Source of the DNA: Streptomyces sp. CB02058
Lineage (GTDB): Bacteria; Actinomycetota; Actinomycetes; Streptomycetales; Streptomycetaceae
DNA: 64,000 bases
Direction of reading: 5' to 3'
Assembly: GCF_001905505.1 (NCBI RefSeq)
Contig: NZ_LIPG01000004.1
Location: 434,001-498,000 of the forward strand
The notes beneath the pieces are model-generated. The model worked only from the letters and a program-made list of their open reading frames with translations. It was not told where the DNA came from and did no database searches. The translations under genes were made by a program, and so were the position numbers. Shown piece by piece: positions 48,544 to 59,404 of the stretch (its first letter is position 1; each line of letters begins with the position of its first letter).

Positions 48544-49911
48544 GTGCGCTACGCACTGTCCGGAGCCGGCGGCGGCTTCGCCCGGACCCTGCTCGCCCAG
48601 ACCCCGCGCATCGGGCGCCTGGCCCCCGCGGTCCTCTGCGACCGTGACGTGGAGCGGCTGCGCGGGATGCTCGTGGAGCTCGGCTACGCGGCGGAGAGCC
48701 TGAGCGTCTGCGCGGACGCCGGCGAGGTGTCGCGGGCCGTCGAGGCGGGGGCCGTGGCGCTGGTCGCGGACGGCGCGCTGCTGTCCGCCGCCCCCTGGGA
48801 CATCCTCGTCGAGGCGACCGGGAGCCCCGCCGACGGATACGCGATGGCCCGCGCGGCACTGACCGGCGGCCGTCACGTCGCGATGGTCAGCAAGGAGGTC
48901 GACTCCGTGGCCGGGCTGCACCTGGCCGACCTCGCCCGCGAGCACGGCGTCGTCTACACCACCGCCGACGGCGACCAGCCCGCCAACCTCATCGCCCTCG
49001 TGACCTGGGCCGAGCTGCTCGGCCTGGACATCGTGGCGATCGGCAAGTCCAGCGAGTACGACCTCGTGTTCGACCCCGCCACGGGGTCGGTGACCCAGCT
49101 GGACACCACGGTCCCGGCCCCCGGGCTGGCCGGACTGCTGAGCCTCGGCTCCGATGTGCGCTCCACGCTCGCCGCCCGGGCCGCGGCCGTGGCCGCCCTG
49201 CCCACCGGGGCAACCGCCGACTACTGCGAGATGGCGGTGGTCGCGACGAACACCGGCTTCCGGCCGGACGTCGAGCGCCTGCACTACCCGGTCGCCCGCA
49301 TCGCCGAGCTCGCCGACGTCTACGCGCTGCGCGAGGACGGCGGGCTGCTGCACCGCGCGGGCGCGGTCGACGTGTTCAGCGCCCTGCGGCTGCCGGACGA
49401 GGCATCGTTCGCCGGCGGTGTCTTCGTCGTCGTACGGACCGGTGACCCGGTGACGTGGGAGACCCTGCGCGGCAAGGGCCACGTCGTCAGCGGGGACGGC
49501 CGCTACGCGGCGATCTATCTGCCGTACCACCTGATGGGCGTCGAGACGCCCGTCTCGCTGCTGTCCGCCGTCCTCCACGGCCGCCCCTCGGGCGGCACCG
49601 AGCCCCGTGCCCACGCGATGCTCGGAGGGCGCGCACGTCAGGACCTGCCCGCCGGAACCGTGCTGGACATGGGCGGCCACCACCACGACGTCACCGGCGT
49701 CCAGGCGGTCCTGCTGCGCGACGAGGACGCCCCCGCCGACACCGCGCCGCTGTACCTCGCCGCGCACACCACGCTCGCGCGTGACGTCCGCGCGGGCGAG
49801 CTGATCACGCTCGGGGACCTCGCCGGCACCGACCCGGACCTGCTGCACGCCTGGACCGCCGGCCGCGCCTCCCGCGCCACCGGGTCCCCCGTCCCCCACG
49901 CGAGCCGATGA
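48544..49911 (+). CDS. SAF-domain NAD(P)-dependent oxidoreductase, apparent 5' frameshift
   Basis: The 455-residue reading begins VRYALSGAGGGFARTLLAQT, a Rossmann fold, continues with VSKEVDSVAGLHLADLAREH and YTTADGDQPANLIALV, and ends with a SAF-like segment (LAAHTTLARDVRAGELITLG). Relatives resemble homoserine-dehydrogenase-like acid-sugar enzymes. ATG at 48501 with strong site AGGAGAGCCC encodes MNLHHLFAGNRRPD, which looks like the missing N terminus, but reads into another frame; one base appears lost at about 48531-48543. If real, translation would need the weak GTG at 48544. It overlaps the permease start. Confidence 0.75.
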   Translation: MRYALSGAGGGFARTLLAQTPRIGRLAPAVLCDRDVERLRGMLVELGYAAESLSVCADAGEVSRAVEAGAVALVADGALLSAAPWDILVEATGSPADGYAMARAALTGGRHVAMVSKEVDSVAGLHLADLAREHGVVYTTADGDQPANLIALVTWAELLGLDIVAIGKSSEYDLVFDPATGSVTQLDTTVPAPGLAGLLSLGSDVRSTLAARAAAVAALPTGATADYCEMAVVATNTGFRPDVERLHYPVARIAELADVYALREDGGLLHRAGAVDVFSALRLPDEASFAGGVFVVVRTGDPVTWETLRGKGHVVSGDGRYAAIYLPYHLMGVETPVSLLSAVLHGRPSGGTEPRAHAMLGGRARQDLPAGTVLDMGGHHHDVTGVQAVLLRDEDAPADTAPLYLAAHTTLARDVRAGELITLGDLAGTDPDLLHAWTAGRASRATGSPVPHASR

Positions 49912-51269
49912 TGAGCGACGATCTCCAGAACCTGCTGCTGGGCGCCGCCGCGGTCGTCGTCCTGATCCTGCTGATCACCAAGGCCAAACTGCACCCCTTC
50001 CTCGCCCTGGCGCTGTCCGCGCTCGGGCTGGGGCTCACCGCGGGCATCGGCCCGGGCGCCACCGTCGAGCACTTCCAGGACGGCTTCGGCGACGCGCTGA
50101 AGAGCACCGGGCCGACCATCGGGCTGGGCACCATCCTCGGCGGCATCCTGCTGGGCTCCGGCGGTGCCGACCGGATCGCCACCGCCTTCATCGGCGCCCG
50201 GCCGGTCAAGTGGATACCGACGGCCATCACGGCCGCCGCCCTGCTCATCGGGATGCCGCACCTCTTCGACGTCAGCTTCGTGATGCTCGTACCGCTCGTG
50301 TACGCCGTCGCCAAGCGCACCGGGACCCATCTGCTGTACGTGGGGCTGCCGCTCGCCGCCGGTCTCTACATCTCGCACGGCCTGCTGCCCCCGCACCCCT
50401 CCCCCACCCTCGCGGTCTCGGCGTACGGGGCGAACACCGGGCTGACCATCCTCTACGGGCTGATCATCGGCATCCCGATCGCCGTGGTCAGCGGGCCACT
50501 GCTGACCAAGGTGGCCTCCCGCTGGTTCGGTCCGGCCCCCGACCTGGACAACGGCCCGGTGCCCGAGACGGGTCCCGAGCCCGAGAACCGCAAGCGGCCG
50601 GCCTCGTTCGTGCTGGCCCTGATCACCGTGCTGCTGCCGCCCGTCCTGATGCTCATAGGCACCGTCGGCACCTCGAACACCGCGGAGGGCTCGCTGCCCT
50701 ACGCGTTCTTCGAGGCGTGCGACTCCTCGGTCATCTCGCTGCTGGCCGCCGTGATCTTCGCCTTCTTCGCCCTGGGCATGCGTTCGGGCTTCGGGCTCGG
50801 CCAGCTCCAGAAGATGGCGGGCAAGGGCCTCGGCCCGGTCGGCGGCATCGTGCTCATCCTCGGCGCCGGCGGCGGCCTCAAGGCGATGCTCACCGCGACC
50901 GGCATCGACAAGCTGATCTCGGACTACGCGGTGGGCTGGTCGATCCCCCCGCTGCTGCTGGCCTGGCTGGTCGCCGCGCTGCTGCGCGTCTGCCTCGGCT
51001 CGGCGACGGTGGCCACCGCCGCCGCGACCGGAATCGTCGCCCCGCTCATCGGCGCCTACCCGGGGCTCTCACCCGAACTGCTGGTGCTGGCCACCTCGTC
51101 GGGCGCGGTCATGCTGTCGCATGTCAACGACTCCGGGTTCTGGCTGTTCAAGGAGTACTACCAGCTGTCCGTGGCCCAGACGTTCCGCACCTGGACGCTG
51201 ATGCTGTCGCTGCAGTCGCTGCTCAGCCTCGGCGGAGTGCTCCTGCTCAGCACGTTCGTCGGGGCCTGA
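49908..51269 (+). CDS. GntP-family gluconate/sugar-acid permease
   Basis: The 453-residue protein has about 12 membrane segments and GntP-family features: KLHPFLALALSALGLGLTAG, GLGTILGGILLGSGGADRIA, GMPHLFDVSFVMLVPLVY, LPPHPSPTLAV and the C-terminal SHVNDSGFWLFKEYY. GntP carriers take up gluconate and related acids by proton symport, so this is the likely importer of the substrate of the acid-sugar enzymes. ATG at 49908 overlaps the oxidoreductase stop (second ATG at 49911). Confidence 0.92.
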   Translation: MMSDDLQNLLLGAAAVVVLILLITKAKLHPFLALALSALGLGLTAGIGPGATVEHFQDGFGDALKSTGPTIGLGTILGGILLGSGGADRIATAFIGARPVKWIPTAITAAALLIGMPHLFDVSFVMLVPLVYAVAKRTGTHLLYVGLPLAAGLYISHGLLPPHPSPTLAVSAYGANTGLTILYGLIIGIPIAVVSGPLLTKVASRWFGPAPDLDNGPVPETGPEPENRKRPASFVLALITVLLPPVLMLIGTVGTSNTAEGSLPYAFFEACDSSVISLLAAVIFAFFALGMRSGFGLGQLQKMAGKGLGPVGGIVLILGAGGGLKAMLTATGIDKLISDYAVGWSIPPLLLAWLVAALLRVCLGSATVATAAATGIVAPLIGAYPGLSPELLVLATSSGAVMLSHVNDSGFWLFKEYYQLSVAQTFRTWTLMLSLQSLLSLGGVLLLSTFVGA

Positions 51270-51355
51270 GCGCCGCGCCCTGTTGGGGCCGCGCCCGCGG
51301 GGACGGCACAATCGAGCAGCGGCCGCGGTGGCCGCGTGAGGAAAGGTAAGAAGCA

Positions 51356-52147
51356 GTGGCCGACGAAGAGCAGTTGCCCCTGATCCCCGATCAACGGCGC
51401 GAGCTCCTGTTGAAGCATCTGCGCCGCGACGGAGTTCTGAGCGTGCAGCAGATCACCCAGCTCTTCGGCGTCTCCCACATGACCGTCCGCCGCGACATCG
51501 CCGAACTGGAGCGGCAGGGGCTGGTGTTCTCCGTGCCCGGCGGCGCGCGGATCGCCAGCCACCTCCAGAGCGAGCCCAGCTTCCAGGCCAAGGCACTGCT
51601 GGAGCAGCCCGAGAAGCAGGCCATGGCCGCGGAGGCGGCCGGGCTCGTCCGGGAGGGCATGACGGTCTATCTCGACGCGGGCACGACGCTGCTGGCCATG
51701 GTGCCGCTGCTCGCGCGCCACGAGTCGCTGACGGTCGTCACCAACGACTTCACGACCGTGGACCGGCTGATGGCGTCGCCCCACCTCGACGTCATACACA
51801 TCGGCGGCCAGGTGGACCCGTCCAACAGGTCGAGCGTGGGCCGGCTCGCGGCCACCACCCTGCGTCAGCTGGCGCTCGACATCGCCTTCATCAGCACCAG
51901 CTCCTGGGACCTGTTGCGCGGGGTGACCACCCCGTCGGCGGCGAAGGTGGAGGTCAAGCAGGCGGCGATGGAGTGCACGGGGTCGAGCGTGCTGGTCGCC
52001 GGGTCGTCGAAGTACGGGACGTTCGGCAAGTTCCGGGTGGCCCCGCTCAGCGCGTTCGACACCATCGTGACGGACGGCTCCCTGGCGGAGGCGGCGGCCG
52101 AGGGTCTGCGCGCGGGCGGCGCCGATCTGCGGCCGGCATCCGCCTGA
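51356..52147 (+). CDS. DeoR-family transcriptional regulator
   Basis: The 263-residue protein has an N-terminal helix-turn-helix (LSVQQITQLFGVSHMTVRRD, IAELERQGLVFSVPGGAR) and a DeoRC sensor domain of phosphosugar-isomerase fold (MTVYLDAGTTLLAMVPLLAR, VVTNDFTTVDRLM, VIHIGGQVD). GTG at 51356 follows GAGGAAAGG. It ends the permease operon and probably represses it together with the divergent kinase operon, through the TGTTAACA sites, released by a phosphorylated intermediate. Converges with the ManD-like gene, 7 bp apart. Confidence 0.92.
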   Translation: MADEEQLPLIPDQRRELLLKHLRRDGVLSVQQITQLFGVSHMTVRRDIAELERQGLVFSVPGGARIASHLQSEPSFQAKALLEQPEKQAMAAEAAGLVREGMTVYLDAGTTLLAMVPLLARHESLTVVTNDFTTVDRLMASPHLDVIHIGGQVDPSNRSSVGRLAATTLRQLALDIAFISTSSWDLLRGVTTPSAAKVEVKQAAMECTGSSVLVAGSSKYGTFGKFRVAPLSAFDTIVTDGSLAEAAAEGLRAGGADLRPASA

Positions 52148-52154
52148 GCAGCGC

Positions 52155-53369
52155 TCACCAGTCGTGGACCGTGCCGTCCTGGAGCCGGTTGACGGGCAGG
52201 TAGGCGGCCTCGTACGGGTGCGCGGCCGCCGCCCGCTCGTCGAGCTCCACCCCGATACCGGGCGCCTCGCCGGGGTGCAGGTGCCCGTCGGTGAAGGTGT
52301 AGGCGTGCCGGAAGACCTCCTCGGTCCGGGGCGGGTGGCCCACGTACTCCTGGATGCCGAAGTTGTGGACGGCCAGGTCGAGGTGGAGGGCCGCCGCCAT
52401 GCCCACCGGGGAAATGTCCTGGGGGCCGTGCACGGCCGTCCTGATCTGGTACAGCGCGGCGAAGTCGAACAGTTTCCGCAGCGGGGTCACGCCACCGAAG
52501 TGGGTGACGGCCGACCTGACGTAGTCGATCAGCTGTTCCGTGATCAGGGTCTGGTAGTCCTGAACGGTGTTGAAGACCTCCCCCACGGCCAGCGGAGTGG
52601 TGGTGTGGCGGCGCACCAGGCGGAAGGCCTCCTGGTTCTCGGCGGGTGTGCAGTCCTCCAGCCAGAACGGCCTGTACGGCTCCAGGTCCTTGCCGAGCCG
52701 TGCCGCCTGGGCCGGTGTGAGGCGGTGGTGCGCGTCGTGGAGCAGCGGCAGTTCGGCGCCGAACTCCGCGCGCACCGCCTCGAAGACGGCGGGGACATGG
52801 CGCAGGTAGGCGTCGGTGTCCCAGTCCTCGACCAGCGGCCTGGCCTGCTGGTGCGCTACGGGTGCGCCGTCGTCGTCCGTGGTGTGCACCCCGTACACGG
52901 CCTTCAGGCCGGGGACGCCCGACTGGACGCGTACCGCCTGATAGCCCTCGGCGAGCCGTGCCCGCACCGAGTCGAGCAGCTCCGGGATGTCCGCGCCGTT
53001 GGCGTGCCCGTAGGCGCGGACGCGCTCACGGCTCGCGCCTCCGAGGAGCTGGTAGAGCGGCATCCCCGCGGCCTTGGCCTTGATGTCCCACAGGGCGACG
53101 TCGACGGCGGCGAGCGCGGCCATCGTCACCGGTCCGCGCCTCCAGTAGGCCCCGCGGTAGAGGAACTGCCAGGTGTCCTCGATCCGGTGCGGATCGAGAC
53201 CGGTGAGCAGCGGGACGACGTGGTCGGTGAGGTAGCCGACGACGGCCATCTCCCTGCCGTTGAGCGTGGCGTCGCCCAGGCCGGTGAGGCCCTCGTCCGT
53301 CGTCAGCTTCAGCGTGACGAAGTTGCGTCCGGGGCTGGTGACGACCACCGTAGCGTCGACGATCTTCAT
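52155..53369 (-). CDS. ManD/RspA-like sugar-acid dehydratase
   Basis: The 404-residue enolase-superfamily protein begins MKIVDATVVVTSPGRNFVTL and has GLGDATLNGREMAVVGYL, ALWDIKAKAAGMPLYQLLGG, AYGHANG, LHDAHHRLTP, FWLEDCTP, AVGEVFN and VHGPQDISPVGMAA, which match the D-mannonate/D-gluconate dehydratase subgroup. Subgroup members range from efficient mannonate dehydratases to inactive-looking proteins, so the substrate is uncertain. ATG at 53369 follows GGAGAG. It lies 40 nt after the Nudix gene on the same strand. Confidence 0.88.
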   Translation of the reverse strand: MKIVDATVVVTSPGRNFVTLKLTTDEGLTGLGDATLNGREMAVVGYLTDHVVPLLTGLDPHRIEDTWQFLYRGAYWRRGPVTMAALAAVDVALWDIKAKAAGMPLYQLLGGASRERVRAYGHANGADIPELLDSVRARLAEGYQAVRVQSGVPGLKAVYGVHTTDDDGAPVAHQQARPLVEDWDTDAYLRHVPAVFEAVRAEFGAELPLLHDAHHRLTPAQAARLGKDLEPYRPFWLEDCTPAENQEAFRLVRRHTTTPLAVGEVFNTVQDYQTLITEQLIDYVRSAVTHFGGVTPLRKLFDFAALYQIRTAVHGPQDISPVGMAAALHLDLAVHNFGIQEYVGHPPRTEEVFRHAYTFTDGHLHPGEAPGIGVELDERAAAAHPYEAAYLPVNRLQDGTVHDW

Positions 53370-53409
53370 GCTGGTGCACTCTCCGATGCGGTGGGCGGGG
53401 CGGACCGGC

Positions 53410-54027
53410 TCAGCCCTCTGCACCCGGGTCAACCCTCGCACCACGGCGGGGAGCACCGCGCGCGAGGGTGTCTCGGTCCGTCGTGCGGAGCAGCCCGGCG
53501 GCGAGGAGGCCCGCGAGCCCCATGTCGGTGTCCGTGTACTCGCCGCCGAGGATGTGGGCCACGTACGCGTCCCGCGCCAGGGTGACCGGCTCGACGAACT
53601 CCTCGGCGTCCGGGGTGGGTTCGGCGACCTTGCGGCAGTCCCTGGCCAGCACTCCGTACCGCACGTGGGTCGCGTAGGACGCGAGGTACGTCCGCATGAC
53701 GACCTCGGCGGTGCCCGCGCGGAATCCGGTCTCCTCCAGGAGCTCCCGCACCGCCGCGTGCAGCACGTCCTCACCCGGCTCGATCCCGCCACCGGGCAGT
53801 TCCGCCAGCACCTTGCCGGGTCCCGGTCTGTACTGGCGTACGAGGATGCCCTCGCCGTCCTCCGTGAACGCGACGACGGCGACCGTGGGCGAGCCCTCCA
53901 GGATGTCCCAGTCCGAGTCCTTGCCGTCGGGCTGAACATACGTCCGGCACCGCACCCTCAGATGGCCGGCGAATCCGGGACGCTCGCTCTTCGGCGTCCA
54001 CTCCAGCGCTTCACGACTCTCCGTCAC
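53410..54027 (-). CDS. Nudix hydrolase
   Basis: The 205-residue protein has a complete Nudix box, GGGIEPGEDVLHAAVRELLE followed by ETGF, and surrounding strands TVAVVAFTEDGEGILVRQYR resembling ADP-ribose pyrophosphatase-type enzymes. It would hydrolyse a nucleoside diphosphate linked to another moiety; substrate unknown. GTG at 54027 (VTESREALEW) lacks a good ribosome site and the frame is open to 54099. The C terminus is low complexity. Probably co-transcribed with the ManD-like gene. Confidence 0.85.
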   Translation of the reverse strand: MTESREALEWTPKSERPGFAGHLRVRCRTYVQPDGKDSDWDILEGSPTVAVVAFTEDGEGILVRQYRPGPGKVLAELPGGGIEPGEDVLHAAVRELLEETGFRAGTAEVVMRTYLASYATHVRYGVLARDCRKVAEPTPDAEEFVEPVTLARDAYVAHILGGEYTDTDMGLAGLLAAGLLRTTDRDTLARGAPRRGARVDPGAEG

Positions 54028-54173
54028 GAGCGGATCATGTCCTGCGTACGGGACGGCAAACGGGGAACCCGCCCGCCTTCGGTGCGCATGGGAGCGCACC
54101 GGAGGGGAACGAGCCCGTATTAGACATGTACATGCCCGTGCGGAACAGCCGATGACTCACCCCGGGGGAGCTC

Positions 54174-54809
54174 ATGCGTCTTCACAGGACATCCGCAGCG
54201 GTCGTCGCCGTCGCGGCGGCCCTCTCGCTCGCCGCGTGCGACGGCGAGGGCGGCGACGGCCGGGGCGGCAGCGACAACGCCGCCGCCGAAGCACCCGCCT
54301 CCCCGCCCTCACCCTCCGCCGCCTCCCCATCCACACCGGGATCCGCGAGCCCGGGTGCGGACAGCGGCGGCGACACGACGGCATCGGCACCGGCGCGGGA
54401 GCCCTCCTCCGGTGCGGGCGGCCTCTGCCTGACCTCCCACCTGTCCTTCAGCAGTTCCGGCGGCATGGCGGAGGGCGAGATACTGATCCACCTCGAGAAC
54501 ACCGGGCCCAGTGCCTGTTCGATGCGCGGATTCCCCGGCCTGGACCTCAAGGGCGAGGACGGCACGGTGAGCGCCGTGCGCAGCGACCGGAAGGCCCCGA
54601 CGGTCATCCTGGCGCCCGGTCAGGACACCCGCTTCTCCCTGCGCTTCCCGCCGAATCTCGGCGGCGGTTCGGGCACCACCTTCACCTCGGCGGTCGTGAC
54701 TCCGCCGGACGAGACCCACTCGCACACCATGCCCCTCTCCGTCAGCGTTCCGGCGGACACGGGCTCGGCCCGGCGCATCACGGTGGACCCGGTCGGTTCG
54801 GGCAAGTAG
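54174..54809 (+). CDS. DUF4232-like lipoprotein
   Basis: The 211-residue protein has a signal peptide with lipobox LAAC (cysteine at 22), a 60-residue Ala/Ser/Pro-rich linker, and a C-terminal domain (about 85-211) starting CLTSHLSFSSSGGMAEGEIL and containing LENTGPSACSMRGFPGLDL, the DUF4232 pattern of two cysteines and a G-x-P. It is anchored outside the membrane; function unknown. ATG at 54174 follows GGGGGAGCTC. Confidence 0.85.
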   Translation: MRLHRTSAAVVAVAAALSLAACDGEGGDGRGGSDNAAAEAPASPPSPSAASPSTPGSASPGADSGGDTTASAPAREPSSGAGGLCLTSHLSFSSSGGMAEGEILIHLENTGPSACSMRGFPGLDLKGEDGTVSAVRSDRKAPTVILAPGQDTRFSLRFPPNLGGGSGTTFTSAVVTPPDETHSHTMPLSVSVPADTGSARRITVDPVGSGK

Positions 54810-54899
54810 GAGCTCGCCGCTTGCACACATCCTGGACACATCGTCCGGATGATGAGACGCGTTTGCGGAGGCAGGGGCCCCGGGAGTCTCATCGCGGCT

Positions 54900-55919
54900 G
54901 TGCAAACCGAACAGAAAACCCCTGATCAAGCCGTGTCCGACGACAAGGGGGCGAGGCGCGCCGTCACGGTGTTCCCCGTCCTCGTACTCGTGGCGGGCGT
55001 GGCCGGTCTCGTCACTCCCGGGACGTTCACCGGCTGGACGGAATCGGTCCCGTACCTGCTGGGCATCGTCATGTTCTGCATGGGGCTGACGATGACCCCG
55101 CTCGACTTCAGGGGTGTGGCGAAGCGTCCGTGGGCCGTGGCGATCGGCCTCGTCGCGCACTACGTGATCATGCCGGGGCTCGGCTGGGCCATCGCCCATC
55201 TGCTCGGGCTGCCTCCGCAGCTCGCCGCCGGTCTCATCCTGGTCGGCTGCGCGCCGAGCGGCACCGCGTCGAACGTGGTGACCTTCCTGGCCCGTGGCGA
55301 CGTGGCGCTCTCGGTCTCCGTGGCCACCGTCTCCACGCTGGTGGCTCCGCTGGTGACGCCCCCGCTGACGCTGCTGCTGGCCGGCGCCTATCTGCCGGTG
55401 GACGCCGGCTCGATGATCACGGACATCCTCAAGACCGTGCTGCTTCCGGTCCTCGGCGGCCTGGTGGTGCGGCTCGTCGCGGGCAAGGCCGTCGACCGGG
55501 TGCTGGGCGTCATGCCGTGGCTGTCCTCGCTGGCCGTCGCCGCGATCGTCTGCGCCGTGGTGGCGGGCAGCGCCAGCATGATCAAGTCGGCCGCGCTCAC
55601 CGTGCTGATAGCCGTGGTGCTGCACAACGGCCTCGGACTCGCGCTGGGCTACGCCGCGGGCAAGGCCGCCAGGCTGGGCAAGCCCGCCAGCCGCGCCATG
55701 GCCTTCGAGGTCGGCATGCAGAACTCCGGGCTCGCCGCCTCGCTGGCGACCGCCCACTTCAGCCCGCTGGCCGCCCTGCCCGCCGCGGTGTTCTCCGTGT
55801 GGCACAACATCTCGGGCGCCCTGGTCGCCGCATGGATGGCCCACCGGTCACGGCGCGACGAGGCGGCGTCCGAGGACGCCGGTCCCCCGCTGGGCACCGC
55901 GACCGCCGAAAGCGCCTGA
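54900..55919 (+). CDS. Bile acid:sodium symporter (BASS) family transporter
   Basis: The 339-residue protein has about nine or ten hydrophobic segments and family motifs VMFCMGLTMTPLDFRGVAKR, GCAPSGTASNVVTFLARGDV and AMAFEVGMQNSGLAASLA. BASS proteins take up organic anions such as keto acids or steroid-like acids with sodium. The start is uncertain: GTG at 54900 (VQTEQKTPDQ) removes an unlikely arginine-rich lead present from ATG 54849. It is followed by a strong hairpin. Confidence 0.88.
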   Translation: MQTEQKTPDQAVSDDKGARRAVTVFPVLVLVAGVAGLVTPGTFTGWTESVPYLLGIVMFCMGLTMTPLDFRGVAKRPWAVAIGLVAHYVIMPGLGWAIAHLLGLPPQLAAGLILVGCAPSGTASNVVTFLARGDVALSVSVATVSTLVAPLVTPPLTLLLAGAYLPVDAGSMITDILKTVLLPVLGGLVVRLVAGKAVDRVLGVMPWLSSLAVAAIVCAVVAGSASMIKSAALTVLIAVVLHNGLGLALGYAAGKAARLGKPASRAMAFEVGMQNSGLAASLATAHFSPLAALPAAVFSVWHNISGALVAAWMAHRSRRDEAASEDAGPPLGTATAESA

Positions 55920-55928
55920 CGGACGCAC

Positions 55929-55965
55929 GGAGCGCCCGGCCGGGACCGACCCGGCCGGGCGCTCC
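55929..55965. terminator. Bidirectional hairpin between BASS and XRE genes
   Basis: GGAGCGCCCGGCCGGG and its complement (55950-55965) form a perfect 16-bp stem with loop ACCGA, 9 nt past the BASS stop and 13 nt before the end of the convergent XRE gene. Confidence 0.92.
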
Positions 55966-55978
55966 GGCGCGGTGACCG

Positions 55979-56587
55979 TCAGTCGCCGGGGTAGCTCACG
56001 ATCGTCTGGGTCACGGCGGGTGAGTCCTGCGTCGTGTAGTAGTGGCTGCTGAGCCCGGAGAACCGTGCGGTGTCGCCCGTCTCCAGCTGGTGGGGGACGT
56101 CGTCCACCACCAGGGTCGCCCTGCCGGACAGCACGGTCACGTATTCGACGGAGTCCGTGCCGTGCGAGCTGACCTGGCTGGTGTCGTGCGGGTGCAGCCG
56201 TGAGCGGTAGATCTCGATGCGGCCCTCGCCCCGGCCCGCGAACAGCAGATTGACCGAGGTCTCGTCGTCCGGCTCGTGCAGGTCCCCGGCCCGGACGATC
56301 TCGGGGCGCAGCATCGGCTGCCGCAGCAGGTCCGTGGCGCTGGTCTCCAGTACGTCGGCGATCCGCACCAGCACGTCGACCGTCGGGTTGGCCTCGGCGC
56401 GCTCGATCTGGGAGAGCAGCCCCTTGCTCACCCCGGTCGCGGCCGAGAGCTCACGCAGGCTCAGCCCCCGGGCCAGCCTGCGGCGGTTGAGGTTGGACGC
56501 CAGCGACGACCGTACGGTCCCGGGTCCGGCCTGCGGCGCCAGCGGGCGCGCCGGTGCGGGCAGGGTCGCCGTGACGGGTGTGTCCAC
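55979..56587 (-). CDS. XRE-family regulator with C-terminal cupin
   Basis: The 202-residue protein has a helix-turn-helix (NLNRRRLARGLSLRELSAAT, GVSKGLLSQIERAEANPTVD) followed by a cupin sensor domain (SHGTDSVEYVTVLSGRATLV, ETGDTARFSGLSSHYY). Such regulators control amino acid or peptide metabolism genes in many bacteria. GTG at 56587 follows GAGGAGG by about 10 nt. It sits 73 nt downstream of the fused importer ATPase on the same strand and may be co-transcribed with, and control, that operon. Confidence 0.9.
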   Translation of the reverse strand: MDTPVTATLPAPARPLAPQAGPGTVRSSLASNLNRRRLARGLSLRELSAATGVSKGLLSQIERAEANPTVDVLVRIADVLETSATDLLRQPMLRPEIVRAGDLHEPDDETSVNLLFAGRGEGRIEIYRSRLHPHDTSQVSSHGTDSVEYVTVLSGRATLVVDDVPHQLETGDTARFSGLSSHYYTTQDSPAVTQTIVSYPGD

Positions 56588-56660
56588 CGTTCCGTTCCTC
56601 CTCGCGATCTCGGCCGGGCGCAGGTCAGCCCCTCACTCTAGCGGTGCGTCTGTCGGGCCG

Positions 56661-58573
<1,913 letters not shown>

Positions 58574-58574
<1 letters not shown>

Positions 58575-59404
58575 CAGGACCTCCCTCGGTCGGAGAACGC
58601 CTCGAACAGCCGGTCGCCGAGGAGGTTGAGCGCCACGGCCGCCAGGACGATGAGCACGGCGGGTGCCAGCGCGGCGGACGGGTTGTCGTACAGCAGCGTG
58701 CGGTTCTCGGAGAGCATGCGTCCCCAGTCGGGGGCGCCGGGCGGCACTCCGAGGCCGAGGAAGGAGAGCGAGCTGAGCGCGACGACGGCTCCCGCGAAGT
58801 TGAGCAGGGCGTTGGCGACGGCCACCGGCAGGACGTTCGGCCAGATGTGCCGGGTCATCACGGCGAAGCGCGACAGCCCGAGCGTCTCGGCGGCCTCGAC
58901 GTAGGCCCGGTGGCGCTGTTCCAGGACGGAGGACCTGACGAGCCGGATGTCGGCGGGCGAGGTGAGGACCACGAGCACGCAGACCGCGAGCGTGTAACCG
59001 CCGCCGCCGATGCCCGCGACGACGATCGTCACCAGCAGGGCGGGGAGCGCGAGCAGCAGATCGGCCCATCGGCGTACGAGGGCGTCGATCCAGCCGCCCC
59101 GGTAGCCGGCGAGCAGCCCGAGCACGTTGCCGATGACCATCGAGCCCGCCGCGACGAGGGCCGCGCCGACCAGCGTGGAGCGTGCGCCCGCGACCACCAT
59201 GGAGGCGATGTCGCGGCCCAGCTCGTCGGTGCCGAGCAGGTGTCCGGCGCCGGGCATCGTGACGCCGGTGGCCAGGTCCTGGGTGTCCCAGCCGGGCAGG
59301 AGCGTCTGCCCCAGGGCTGCGGCGAGCGCCAGCAGGATCAGCACGGCGCCGCCGCACAGGACCAGGGGGGAGGCGCCGGGGAAGCGGCGTGTGCGGGTAC
59401 TCAT
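58574..59404 (-). CDS. ABC importer permease (DppC-like)
   Basis: The 276-residue protein has the first helix at about 14-33, a loop with LLGTDELGRDIASMVVAGAR typical of OppC/DppC, five further segments, and the EAA loop AAETLGLSRFAVMTRHIWPN. It overlaps the OppB-like gene by 4 nt (ATGA) and the ATPase by 1 nt. Confidence 0.93.
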
